Source: Paracoccus sulfuroxidans
Lineage (GTDB): Bacteria > Pseudomonadota > Alphaproteobacteria > Rhodobacterales > Rhodobacteraceae
Length of the DNA: 64,000 bases
Reading direction: 5' to 3'
NCBI RefSeq assembly: GCF_007830335.1
Contig: NZ_VLKU01000016.1
Span: 26,445 to 90,444, forward strand
The notes under the pieces were generated by a model, which ran no database searches, had not been told where the DNA came from, and saw only the letters and a list, made by a program, of their open reading frames with translations. Within the stretch, counting starts at the first letter, position 1; every line of letters begins with the position of its first letter. Positions 52,620-60,573 of the stretch are shown piece after piece. A program made the position numbers and the translations under genes.

Positions 52620-52745
52620 TGTTCACGTGACCCTTTGTCTCTTTGAGGTGCGCATCCACGGTCGCTCTGAGATCGGGTGCTGTACAGCCTTCGACATCTT
52701 GGTAAGGTGTTCAACAGAACGTTTCTCGGCCCATATCATGCAAAG
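52620..52745 (-). pseudogene. Remnant of a second DUF892/YciE-type gene
   Basis: Minus-strand translation gives IWAEKRSVEHLTKMSKAVQ. A one-base shift then leads to PDLRATVDAHLKETKGHVN. The intact gene at 42881 has YWAENALTKALPKVSKSVN and ELKVAIDDHLKETKGHVK. Both ends are lost. A clear fragment of a paralogue. Confidence 0.75.
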
Positions 52746-52881
52746 CATGCGGGGATGTGTACTGAAGTGTTTTCAAGATGCCATCCTCGCGGTCGCTTGC
52801 CATTCAGCGGGTATAAAACACGAAGAGAAAAGGGTGAAAAAGATCAAGTTGGTTCATCCGAACGCAATCAACAGTTGATTT

Positions 52882-52907
52882 GGAACCCATTGCCGTTCTG
52901 GCCCGTT
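52882..52907 (+). promoter_or_regulatory. EcfG-type promoter of the microprotein/membrane protein operon
   Basis: GGAAC (52882-52886), 17 bases, CGTT (52904-52907); the first ATG of the operon is at 52986. Confidence 0.6.
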
Positions 52908-52985
52908 CCTTGGAGCGTGATGTGCTCCGAAACCTGACAGGTAGATCGGAGCAAGCGAGTACACACATATTGAGTGAGGGTCAGC

Positions 52986-53060
52986 ATGAATAGCATTATC
53001 TACCTCGTCGGCTTGGTCGTTGTGGTTCTTTTTATCCTTGGAATGTTGGGGTTACGCTGA
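52986..53060 (+). CDS. 24-residue membrane microprotein
   Basis: ATG at 52986 opens a frame of 24 codons, MNSIIYLVGLVVVVLFILGM plus LGLR, ending in TGA that overlaps the next ATG (TGATG). The product is a single membrane helix with a basic end. A start 79 bases after a good promoter and tight coupling to the 363-residue gene argue that it is translated. Single-helix proteins like this often bind a larger membrane partner. Likely partner: the next gene product. Confidence 0.6.
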   Translation: MNSIIYLVGLVVVVLFILGMLGLR

Positions 53061-54151
53061 TGTCGGATACAATTCCTGTTGAAAAAGCGACCCTCAGTGA
53101 TCGTGGCTACGTCGATCTAGGCGCGATTGTCGCAGGCACCTTAGTGGCTGTCGGTGCGTCATTGGTGCTGACCGCGTTTGGCGCGGCGATTGGCCTCGGC
53201 TCGATCTCGTTTGACGATGGCAGCATCAGCATCTTCGGGCTCATCTTGACCGCTCTGTTCGTCGTGATCTCGATGGTGCTCGTTTATATGCTGGGCGGGT
53301 ATATCACCGGGCGCCTTCGTCGGCGCGTCGAGATTGCGAATACCGATGAAGTCAAGGTCCGCGATGGGCTGCACGGTCTTGTGGTCTGGGGGCTGGGCAC
53401 AATCCTGAGCGCAATCGTTTTGTCCAGCGCCGTGACGGGCACCGTCAAGGCGGTCGGAAATGTCGCTGGCACTGCGCTTGAAGCCACCGGCTCGGCTGTT
53501 GGCGGGGCCGCTCAAGGGGCGGGCCAGCTTGCTGGCGGCGCCATCTCGGGGGCGGGTCAACTTGTTGGTGGCGTCGCTCAGGGCGCCGGTCAAGCGGTTG
53601 CTCCGACACTTGAAGAAGCCATGCCGAGCGGACTGTCGTCGAACCCGATCGACTACATTTCCGATACGATGCTGCGGCCTGCTCAGGCTGTTCCGGGCCC
53701 GAACACTGGCGAGCCGGAGAATGCCAAGCAGGAAATCGGGCAAATCCTGATGAACCTGGTGCGCACTGGCGAGATCAGCGAAGCGGATAAGGCTTACCTG
53801 CGTCAAGTCGTGGCGGCTCAAACTGGACTGACGCCGAATGAAGTCGATGCGCGTGTGAATGAAGCCGAGCAGCGTGCACAGGAAATCCGTGCAGAGGCGC
53901 AGAAAAAGGTTGATGAGGCCCAAGCCAAAATCGACCAATTGAAGGCCGAGACTCAGAAGACCTTTGACGAAGCCAAAGCGAAAGCTGAACAGGCTGCCGA
54001 AGAAGCTCGCGTCGCAGGCATCCTGACCGCATTCCTGCTCGCGACTGCTGCTCTGGTCGCTGGTGCGGCAGCCTATATCGGGGCAATCCGTGGCGGAGAG
54101 CACCGCGACGATGGCCGGATCTGGGGCGGGCTTGCTTACCGTCGTCGGTGA
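53060..54151 (+). CDS. Stress-related membrane protein with glycine-rich and coiled-coil regions
   Basis: A 363-residue protein. Two membrane segments lie at 22-50 and 57-85 (LGAIVAGTLVAVGASLVLTA, IFGLILTALFVVISMVLVYM), then a third at about 108-128. A Gly/Ala-zipper repeat follows (AVGGAAQGAGQLAGGAISGA). A helical region and a Glu/Ala/Lys coiled coil cover 250-325 (AEQRAQEIRAEAQKKVDEAQ), before a last membrane helix near 330. It is coupled to the microprotein. Similar proteins occur in general-stress islands of Rhizobiales and Rhodobacterales, but the function is unknown. Confidence 0.85.
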   Translation: MSDTIPVEKATLSDRGYVDLGAIVAGTLVAVGASLVLTAFGAAIGLGSISFDDGSISIFGLILTALFVVISMVLVYMLGGYITGRLRRRVEIANTDEVKVRDGLHGLVVWGLGTILSAIVLSSAVTGTVKAVGNVAGTALEATGSAVGGAAQGAGQLAGGAISGAGQLVGGVAQGAGQAVAPTLEEAMPSGLSSNPIDYISDTMLRPAQAVPGPNTGEPENAKQEIGQILMNLVRTGEISEADKAYLRQVVAAQTGLTPNEVDARVNEAEQRAQEIRAEAQKKVDEAQAKIDQLKAETQKTFDEAKAKAEQAAEEARVAGILTAFLLATAALVAGAAAYIGAIRGGEHRDDGRIWGGLAYRRR

Positions 54152-54182
54152 TCAACCAAGCTGAATTATCGGTCACGAAAAA

Positions 54183-54214
54183 AAGACCGGGCATATTTGC
54201 AGATGCCCGGTCTT
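54183..54214. terminator. Bidirectional intrinsic terminator
   Basis: AAGACCGGGCAT (54183-54194) and ATGCCCGGTCTT (54203-54214) form a perfect 12-bp stem with an 8-base loop. On the minus strand a run of T follows, so it ends the csbD transcript. On the plus strand it is followed by CGTATTAT and can also stop the membrane-protein operon. Confidence 0.85.
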
Positions 54215-54275
54215 CGTATTATCATGTTAGACGAAGCCGTCACCGATCAGGTATATTCGGCAACTTCCTTGTAAA

Positions 54276-54476
54276 TCAGGATTTGTCGCGGAAGTAATCG
54301 TTGATCTGCTGATCAGCGTCTTCCTTGGCCCAGCCATAACGCTCTTGCAGCTTACCGGCGAGCTTATCCTTGTTACCTTCGATCTGCGTCAGATCATCAT
54401 CCGTGAGATCGCCCCACTTTTCTTTAACACCACCTTTGAGCTGTTCCCATTTACCCTGAATGATATCCCAATTCAT
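54276..54476 (-). CDS. csbD: CsbD-family stress protein (copy 2)
   Basis: A 66-residue protein: MNWDIIQGKWEQLKGGVKEK, WGDLTDDDLTQIEG and YGWAKEDADQQI, differing from copy 1 at roughly one residue in three. It has a strong AAGGAGAG site and its own EcfG-type promoter, and is followed by the bidirectional terminator. Confidence 0.95.
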   Translation of the reverse strand: MNWDIIQGKWEQLKGGVKEKWGDLTDDDLTQIEGNKDKLAGKLQERYGWAKEDADQQINDYFRDKS

Positions 54477-54506
54477 AACGCTCTCCTTGGTTTGGTTACA
54501 GGGGCC

Positions 54507-54532
54507 AACGGCTCAGCAATGACGAAGGTTCC
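54507..54532 (-). promoter_or_regulatory. EcfG-type promoter of csbD copy 2
   Basis: Minus strand GGAAC (54532-54528), 17 bases, CGTT (54510-54507); 30 bases upstream of the ATG. Confidence 0.7.
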
Positions 54533-54597
54533 GGATTTGCTCGCACTATGTTTCGCCAATCGGGCGGTTTGGCGAAAGAGGGGCGGTTGCGATGATA

Positions 54598-55071
54598 TCA
54601 AGAAAAGGTCAGAGAGAACTGCTCTCCGTAATCCGGTTTCTCGCCAGAGACCTTGGATTTCACCAGTTTATACAGAAACTGCATCCCGCTTTCTGGCCCC
54701 AGCCAGACCTCGGCCGAGGCAGGAACAAGCCTAATCAGAACTAGGTCCGGGTCGTCCTTGCCTTCCTCGAACCAGGATGACGCGACCGCGTTCCAGACCT
54801 CGTCCAGTTTCTTGCGGTCGGTCGAGATCTCGATCCGGCCCTTGATCTCGGTATGAAGGCCCTGCGCAGTGTCGCTAACGATATAGCGCGTTTCTGCGCC
54901 TTTGGCCGCAGCTTCGGCCATCTGCGTGCCCGTCGCGGTGATGAACCACAGATTGCCATCTTCGGGCTCGACATTATGCGACATCGGCAGGAACGCCCCA
55001 CCAATCTCAAGCATACCAGCGCGAACATCTTCAAGTCTTTCCCAGAATTCCTCTCGGCGGTCGTTGGACAT
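54598..55071 (-). CDS. PPOX-fold (general stress protein 26-like) protein
   Basis: A 157-residue split-barrel protein from the ATG at 55071. EFWERLEDVRAGMLEIGGAF, then NLWFITATGTQMAEAAAKGA and VWNAVASSWFEEGKDDPDLV show the pyridoxamine-phosphate-oxidase-like FMN-binding fold of GSP26 proteins. It may bind FMN or F420-like flavin or haem; activity unknown. EcfG-type promoter upstream. Confidence 0.9.
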   Translation of the reverse strand: MSNDRREEFWERLEDVRAGMLEIGGAFLPMSHNVEPEDGNLWFITATGTQMAEAAAKGAETRYIVSDTAQGLHTEIKGRIEISTDRKKLDEVWNAVASSWFEEGKDDPDLVLIRLVPASAEVWLGPESGMQFLYKLVKSKVSGEKPDYGEQFSLTFS

Positions 55072-55103
55072 CGGCTTTCCCTTGCATATGGTTGCGCTGA
55101 GAC

Positions 55104-55128
55104 AACCAGTCAGACCCTCAGTCGTTCC
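55104..55128 (-). promoter_or_regulatory. EcfG-type promoter of the PPOX-fold gene
   Basis: Minus strand GGAAC (55128-55124), 17 bases, GTT (55106-55104); it lies 33 bases before the ATG, close to the end of the kinase gene. Confidence 0.65.
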
Positions 55129-55141
55129 AGCGCACGGGAAT

Positions 55142-56962
55142 TCACATCGGGGCAAAATCCTGCCACGGTGGTGCGGTTAGGTGACAGACCAAGCCGTCAC
55201 TGGCATATTCGATCGTCACTTCACCCATGAACTCGGCCGGTAAGACCTCACCAATCAGGACTGAACCGAAGCCAGTTGCATCGGGACGAACTACATCGGG
55301 ACCGCCCCGTTCACGCCAGGTGAAATCCAGACCGACTTCTTCGTCATAGCGCCAGAGGATCTCGATCACACCCTCCGCCGCACTCAGCGCGCCGTATTTC
55401 GCCGCATTCGTCGCAAGCTCGTGGAGGCCAAGGGCAAAGGCAAGCGCCGTTTTGGGCGGCAGCAAGACCGCCGGACCATCTATACTGAAACGGCTGTCCG
55501 CATAGGGTGACAATACTTCGGTGACGATGTCGCAAAGCTCTGCCCCGTCGCGCTGTTCGTCCGTGACCAGATCCTGTGCACGCGCCAGCGCCATCAGGCG
55601 GGCGCGAAAGGTCTCGGCCGCCTGCCCTTCCTGCGCGCCAAGCGTTTGGCGGGCGATTGCCAGAACGGTGGCAAGGATGTTCTTGACCCGGTGCTTCATC
55701 TCATGGACCAGCACCGTCTGCAGCCGCTCTGCCCGCCTGCGCTCAGCGATATCGCGCGCGATTTTGGAGGCGCCGACGACATGGCCGAATTCGTCATAGA
55801 TCGGTCCGACAGTCAGCGAAACCTCGACTAGACGGCCATCGCGGCATCGGCGGATGGTTTCATGCGGCTCGACCTGATGGCCATTTTGGATCTGCGCGAT
55901 GATCGCCGCCTCTTCGGCCGTGCGATCGTCTGGGACAAGCATGGTGACAAGCTGCCCGATTGCCTCGCTGGCGGTATATCCGTAAAGCCGTTCGGCCCCG
56001 CCGTTCCAGCTTGTGATCCGCATCTGCAGATCTGTGCTGAGGATCGCCTCGGTCGACGAGGCGATGATCGCTGCGAGACGTCGCTCATCCGCTTCCGCAC
56101 GGCGCCGCTCTCCGATGTCGGTCATGACCAGACTGATACGGTCATCTTTGCCTTGCACGTAAGGCACCGATCCACCGGAAATCGCGACCCAGAGACTTGA
56201 GCCGTCTTTTCGGATGCATTGCTGCTCGATCGTCCGGCCGCTCGAGAGCTGCGGTAGGCAGCCCGAGATCAAGGCATCACCATTGCGATCATCCGGGTGC
56301 AGGATGTCGCGATAATTCATCGCCAGCATGTCGCTTTCGCTGTATCCCAACATAGCACACAGCCGCGCGTTCACCATATTGAACCGGCCTTGAGCGTCAA
56401 TCAGGGCAATTCCCGCCGCGGATTGTGCAAACAGCGCCCTCAGCCGCGCCTCGCTTTGCGCCAGCGTATCCTGCGCCCGGACGCGCTCGGTCGTCTCGGT
56501 CACGATGCACAGCACGGCCGCAACTTCCTCCCCGTCGCGGATCGGAGAATAGGAAATGTCGAAATGCACCGTCTCGGGATAGCCGTGGCGCTCGATGTGA
56601 AAGGCCAGATCGCGTGCCGAAACGGTTTGCACCTCCCGGCGCACCTTTTGCAGCATCGGTTCAAGAGCTGCCCACAACTCGGTCCAATTCTCGCGCGCGG
56701 GCCTGCCGAAGGCCTGCGGATGTTTGTTGCCGATGGTGGGGGCATAAGCGTCGTTATACAGCGCCACGAATTCGGGCCCGGCGAAGATCACCACCTGAGA
56801 TTTGGCATCAAGAATCGTTTCAAAGACGCAGCGCAGGCTTGCGGGCCATGTTCCGGGCGCGCCGAGCGGTGACGTCCCCCAGTCATAATCCGCATAGAGG
56901 CGGTCGATCCCGCCCTCGGATTTCGGCATGCTTGCCAAATACATAGCGTTAAAAGCCTGCAA
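55142..56962 (-). CDS. PAS-containing HWE-family sensor histidine kinase
   Basis: A 606-residue soluble kinase. An N-terminal PAS-like region (about 20-150) is followed by two clear PAS domains at 165-285 (RFNMVNARLCAMLGYSESDM) and 295-410 (RITSWNGGAERLYGYTASEA). The HWE kinase starts at LVHEMKHRVKNILATVLAIA with the phospho-His near 420, N-box HELATNAAKYGALSA and the WRERGGP block with Trp-x-Glu. HWE kinases commonly feed the PhyR general-stress switch that frees EcfG. It has no membrane segment, so the signal is cytoplasmic (light, redox or other ligand of PAS). No response regulator is adjacent. Confidence 0.93.
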   Translation of the reverse strand: MQAFNAMYLASMPKSEGGIDRLYADYDWGTSPLGAPGTWPASLRCVFETILDAKSQVVIFAGPEFVALYNDAYAPTIGNKHPQAFGRPARENWTELWAALEPMLQKVRREVQTVSARDLAFHIERHGYPETVHFDISYSPIRDGEEVAAVLCIVTETTERVRAQDTLAQSEARLRALFAQSAAGIALIDAQGRFNMVNARLCAMLGYSESDMLAMNYRDILHPDDRNGDALISGCLPQLSSGRTIEQQCIRKDGSSLWVAISGGSVPYVQGKDDRISLVMTDIGERRRAEADERRLAAIIASSTEAILSTDLQMRITSWNGGAERLYGYTASEAIGQLVTMLVPDDRTAEEAAIIAQIQNGHQVEPHETIRRCRDGRLVEVSLTVGPIYDEFGHVVGASKIARDIAERRRAERLQTVLVHEMKHRVKNILATVLAIARQTLGAQEGQAAETFRARLMALARAQDLVTDEQRDGAELCDIVTEVLSPYADSRFSIDGPAVLLPPKTALAFALGLHELATNAAKYGALSAAEGVIEILWRYDEEVGLDFTWRERGGPDVVRPDATGFGSVLIGEVLPAEFMGEVTIEYASDGLVCHLTAPPWQDFAPM

Positions 56963-57579
56963 AAGGGTTGTTTCAAAACATAAGCTATGCTCGCGTGGCG
57001 CCCGTCAAGGTCGGATTGAGTTAACGAAGAAATGACGCGCTTTCGCTTCTCGAGACCACAATCGTGACACTGAACCACTCCTGCCGCTGGTGACCCAAAC
57101 GGGTGTGTTGGCTTGGAAGGTGACGGCAAAATCTGCGGCCTTTTGGACGAGCTAGTAGGGCCTGTTCTTTGGTCCACCGAGCTAACACTCTAAATCCCGC
57201 CGAACCGGGCGGACGGCTTTGGAACTGAAGATCAGGGAGATCTGCCAGACTCGGGTGCGATACGGCTTCCGTCGCATCCATGTTTTGCACGGAAAGGATG
57301 GCAGCTGAAGATCAAGAAAACCCGAAAAATTTAAAACCGAGTTGGGTGTGAAGTCCTGCAGCTTAAATTACGCCAGGTACTGTCGAAGAAGGGAGAAGCT
57401 CAGAAAAAAATGTGGAAAAGGTCCCTAGGATCGTAGCTCGCTTGGGGGCAAGTCAGCCACAATATGCGATCCGCAAGTGAACAAAATCGGCTGCGCCGCG
57501 TTGAGCGGCAGCAATCAACTTGCTGCCGCTGACACCTCGGCGGTCCTGCGTGCTTTCAACAGCCCAAGGAGAGGAAGCC
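56963..57579 (+). promoter_or_regulatory. Intergenic region with catalase promoter
   Basis: No gene is supported between the kinase and the catalase. TGAAC (57478-57482), 16 bases, CGTT (57499-57502) is one base off the EcfG -35. It lies 78 bases before the katE ATG and is the only promoter-like pair found. Confidence 0.4.
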
Positions 57580-59742
57580 ATGGCACAATCGAACACCCCT
57601 GCGAAAACGAACCCTGCTTCTGCGCCCGGGCATGATGGCACCAACAGCAATCCGATCAGTGCGACGTTTACGCAAGAAACCGGCAATGGTGGCGAGATTC
57701 AGCAGATGACGGATGACACGGCCGCGCGTCTCACCACGAACCACGGCCTTCCGATTTCGGACAACCAGAACAGCCTCAGGGCCGGAACCCGCGGACCGAC
57801 GCTGCTTGAAGATCTCGTGCTGCGCGAAAAGATCTTTCACTTCGACCATGAGCGGATTCCAGAGCGGATTGTCCATGCGCGCGGCTCGGTCGCGCACGGC
57901 ACATTCACGGTCAGCAAGGCAATTCCCGAACTGACCCGCGCCGCGCTGTTTCAGAAAAAGGGCAACATCTGCGATGTATTCGTCCGCTTCTCGACCGTGG
58001 CAGGCGGTGCTGGCTCAGTCGATACGCCACGCGACATTCGCGGCTTTGCGGTGAAGTTCTATACTGAAGAGGGCAACTGGGACCTCGTCGGCAACAACAC
58101 TCCGATCTTCTTCATCCAGGATGCGATGAAATTTCCCGACCTCGTCCATTCGGTGAAGATGGAGGCTGACCGCGGCTATCCGCAGGCCGCATCGGCCCAT
58201 GACACGTTCTGGGATTTCGTCTCGCTCATGCCGGAAACACTTCACAATGTGATGTGGGCTATGTCTGACCGCGGGATACCGCGCAGCCTGCGTTTTATGG
58301 AAGGCTTCGGCATCCACACTTTCCGCCTGATCAATGCCGAGGGGAAAGGTTCGTTCGTCCGCTATCACTGGAAGCCGCGTCTGGGCATCCAGTCGCTGAT
58401 CTGGGACGAGTCTGCCAAGCTTCAGGGGGCCGATAACGATTTCCACCGCCGCGACCTCTACGAGGCGATCGAAGCGGGCAGCTATCCCGAATGGGATCTG
58501 GGCATTCAGGTCATCGACCCGGAGTGGGCGGCCAGACAGCCTTATGACATTCTCGATGCGACCAAACTGATCCCCGAGGAAGAAGTGCCGGTCCAGCTGA
58601 TCGGCACGATGACTTTGAACCGCAACCCCGACAACCACTTTGCCGAGAACGATCAGGTTGCCTTCCTGCCCTCGAATATCCTGCCCGGCATGGACTTCTC
58701 GGCAGATCCGCTGCTGCAGGGGCGGCTGTTTTCCTATCTCGACACACAGAAATCCAGGTTGGGGACAACGAACTTCCATCAGATCCCGATCAACGCACCG
58801 CGCTGCCCCATGCACAATTTCCAGCGCGACGGCATGATGCAGACACAGATCCCGAAAGGCCGCGCCAATTACGAGCCGAACTCGCTTGCCAAGGCCGGAG
58901 AGATCGGCGGACCTCGCGCCGATGCCAAGGGCGGGTTCCGCAGCACCACCGACTCAGATGCCTTGGGCAATGACCCGACCCAGAAGGTTCGGCTGCGTTC
59001 GGAGACCTTTGCGGATCACTATAGCCAGCCCCGCATGTTCCTGCGCTCGCTGTCGAAGCCAGAGCTGGATCACGTTGTTGGAGCGTTGGTGTTCGAGCTG
59101 TCCAAGGTCAGCATCAAAGCCATCCGCGAAGCCGTCCTGGCGCAGCTGCGTAACATCGACGACGAGGTGGCAAAGCGGGTGGCAAACGGTCTGGGCATGG
59201 ACAAGCTGCCTGACGCTGCCCCTGCTGCAAGGAAAGCGGTGGACCTGCCACCCTCACCAGCGCTGTCGATCCTGAAACACAAGGCGCCTGCGCCTAAGGG
59301 ACGCAAGTTGGGAATTCTGGTTGGCGATGGCGCGGATGCTGCAGCCGTGAAAAAGCTGCAGGATGAGGCCAGGACGGCGGGTGCAAGCTGTATGATCATC
59401 AGCCAGAAGATTGGTGGTGCCAAGCTGTCGGACGGTTCGGTTCTGCCGGCGGATGGCCAGCTTGCCGGGACGCCCTCGCTCATTTTTGACGCGGTGGTCA
59501 TTACCACCGGCAAAGAGGGCTACGACGCGCTGATCAATGACCCCGCCGCGCTTGAATTTGCAGCACTGGCGTGGAGCCATCTGAAGGCTCTGGGTCTCTG
59601 CCCGGGTGGCCGCAAGCTTCTCGACAAGGCCAATGGCGGCCAGGACGAGTTCACCCTGGACCATAAGGACGCGAAGGGAGTCGTCGCCAAGCTGGCCGAC
59701 CGCGCCTGGGACCGCGAGGAGGATTTGAGACCCGCGCCATGA
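57580..59742 (+). CDS. katE: Large-subunit catalase KatE (HPII type)
   Basis: A 720-residue monofunctional catalase starting at the ATG at 57580 after GAGAGGAAG. Distal His is in IVHARGSVAHGTF, Asn in DLVGNNTPIFFIQD and the haem Tyr in RLFSYLDTQKSRLG. The extra C-terminal flavodoxin-like domain (KLGILVGDGADAAAVKKLQD) marks the large clade. It destroys H2O2. It leads an operon with ku and ligD (20 bases to ku), thus linking oxidative defence with break repair. Confidence 0.97.
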   Translation: MAQSNTPAKTNPASAPGHDGTNSNPISATFTQETGNGGEIQQMTDDTAARLTTNHGLPISDNQNSLRAGTRGPTLLEDLVLREKIFHFDHERIPERIVHARGSVAHGTFTVSKAIPELTRAALFQKKGNICDVFVRFSTVAGGAGSVDTPRDIRGFAVKFYTEEGNWDLVGNNTPIFFIQDAMKFPDLVHSVKMEADRGYPQAASAHDTFWDFVSLMPETLHNVMWAMSDRGIPRSLRFMEGFGIHTFRLINAEGKGSFVRYHWKPRLGIQSLIWDESAKLQGADNDFHRRDLYEAIEAGSYPEWDLGIQVIDPEWAARQPYDILDATKLIPEEEVPVQLIGTMTLNRNPDNHFAENDQVAFLPSNILPGMDFSADPLLQGRLFSYLDTQKSRLGTTNFHQIPINAPRCPMHNFQRDGMMQTQIPKGRANYEPNSLAKAGEIGGPRADAKGGFRSTTDSDALGNDPTQKVRLRSETFADHYSQPRMFLRSLSKPELDHVVGALVFELSKVSIKAIREAVLAQLRNIDDEVAKRVANGLGMDKLPDAAPAARKAVDLPPSPALSILKHKAPAPKGRKLGILVGDGADAAAVKKLQDEARTAGASCMIISQKIGGAKLSDGSVLPADGQLAGTPSLIFDAVVITTGKEGYDALINDPAALEFAALAWSHLKALGLCPGGRKLLDKANGGQDEFTLDHKDAKGVVAKLADRAWDREEDLRPAP

Positions 59743-59762
59743 GCGGAGAGAGGAGGCGGCCT

Positions 59763-60572
59763 ATGGCCACGCGCGCAAATTGGAAAGGTGTGCTGAAGAT
59801 TGCGGATCTCAGCTGTCAGGTTGCGCTTTATAGCGCGGCCTCGACCTCGGACCGCATTGCCTTTCACACCATCAACCGCGCCACCGGCCATCGCGTCAGG
59901 CGTGAGTTCGTCGACAGCCAGACCGGCAGAGAGGTCTCCCGTGACGATCAGGTCAAAGGCTATGAGGTCTCGGACGGCGAATATGTCGTGCTCTCCGATG
60001 AAGAGATCGCCTCGGCCGTGCCCGACAGCGACAAGACGCTGGGGATCACCGATTTCATCCGCTGCGATCAGGTCGACCCGGTCTATTTCGACCGCCCCTA
60101 TTATCTTGCACCCGCCGATCCCTCTGCCGCCGAGGCTTTCGCGCTGATCCGGCAGGGGCTCGCGAAGCAGAAGGTTGCGGCTCTGGCCCAGACCGTGCTG
60201 TTCCGGCGGATGCGCAATCTGCTGATCCAGCCCTACAAAGACGGAATGGTCGCGACGACGCTGAATTACGACTATGAGGTTCGTGCTGCAGACGAGGCTT
60301 TCAACAGCATCCGCAAGACCAGGATCGAGCCCGAGATGCTGGATCTTGCCCAGCATATCATTCGGACCAAGATGGGCAGGTTCGATCCTTCGACCTTCGA
60401 GGATCGCTATGAAGCGGCCCTGATCGAGCTGGTCAAGGCCAAGGAGGAAGGCCGAAAACTGCCACGCCGGGCGGCCGAAAAACCCAAGGTCATCAGCCTT
60501 ATGGAGGCTCTGCGCGCCAGCGCCAAGCCGGAACCGAAGACGAAGGCCAAGAGCAAACGCAAGGCGGGGTGA
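59763..60572 (+). CDS. ku: Ku protein of the bacterial NHEJ pathway (copy 1)
   Basis: A 269-residue Ku homologue: WKGVLKIADLSCQVALYSAA, then TINRATGHRVRREFVDSQTG, VKGYEVSDGEYVVLSDEE and the C-terminal basic tail KPEPKTKAKSKRKAG. It forms a ring on DNA ends and recruits LigD. The start is the ATG at 59763 after AGGAGG. It lies one base before ligD. Confidence 0.95.
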   Translation: MATRANWKGVLKIADLSCQVALYSAASTSDRIAFHTINRATGHRVRREFVDSQTGREVSRDDQVKGYEVSDGEYVVLSDEEIASAVPDSDKTLGITDFIRCDQVDPVYFDRPYYLAPADPSAAEAFALIRQGLAKQKVAALAQTVLFRRMRNLLIQPYKDGMVATTLNYDYEVRAADEAFNSIRKTRIEPEMLDLAQHIIRTKMGRFDPSTFEDRYEAALIELVKAKEEGRKLPRRAAEKPKVISLMEALRASAKPEPKTKAKSKRKAG

Positions 60573-60573
60573 G

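Larger units (their letters stand above)
52105..52981. other. AT-rich region with a DUF892 gene remnant and an EcfG-type promoter
   Basis: No intact gene from 52105 to 52980. Lower GC than the neighbours. Contains the decayed DUF892-like fragment (52620-52745) and, at 52882-52907, a promoter for the next operon. Other reading frames there lack support. Confidence 0.45.
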
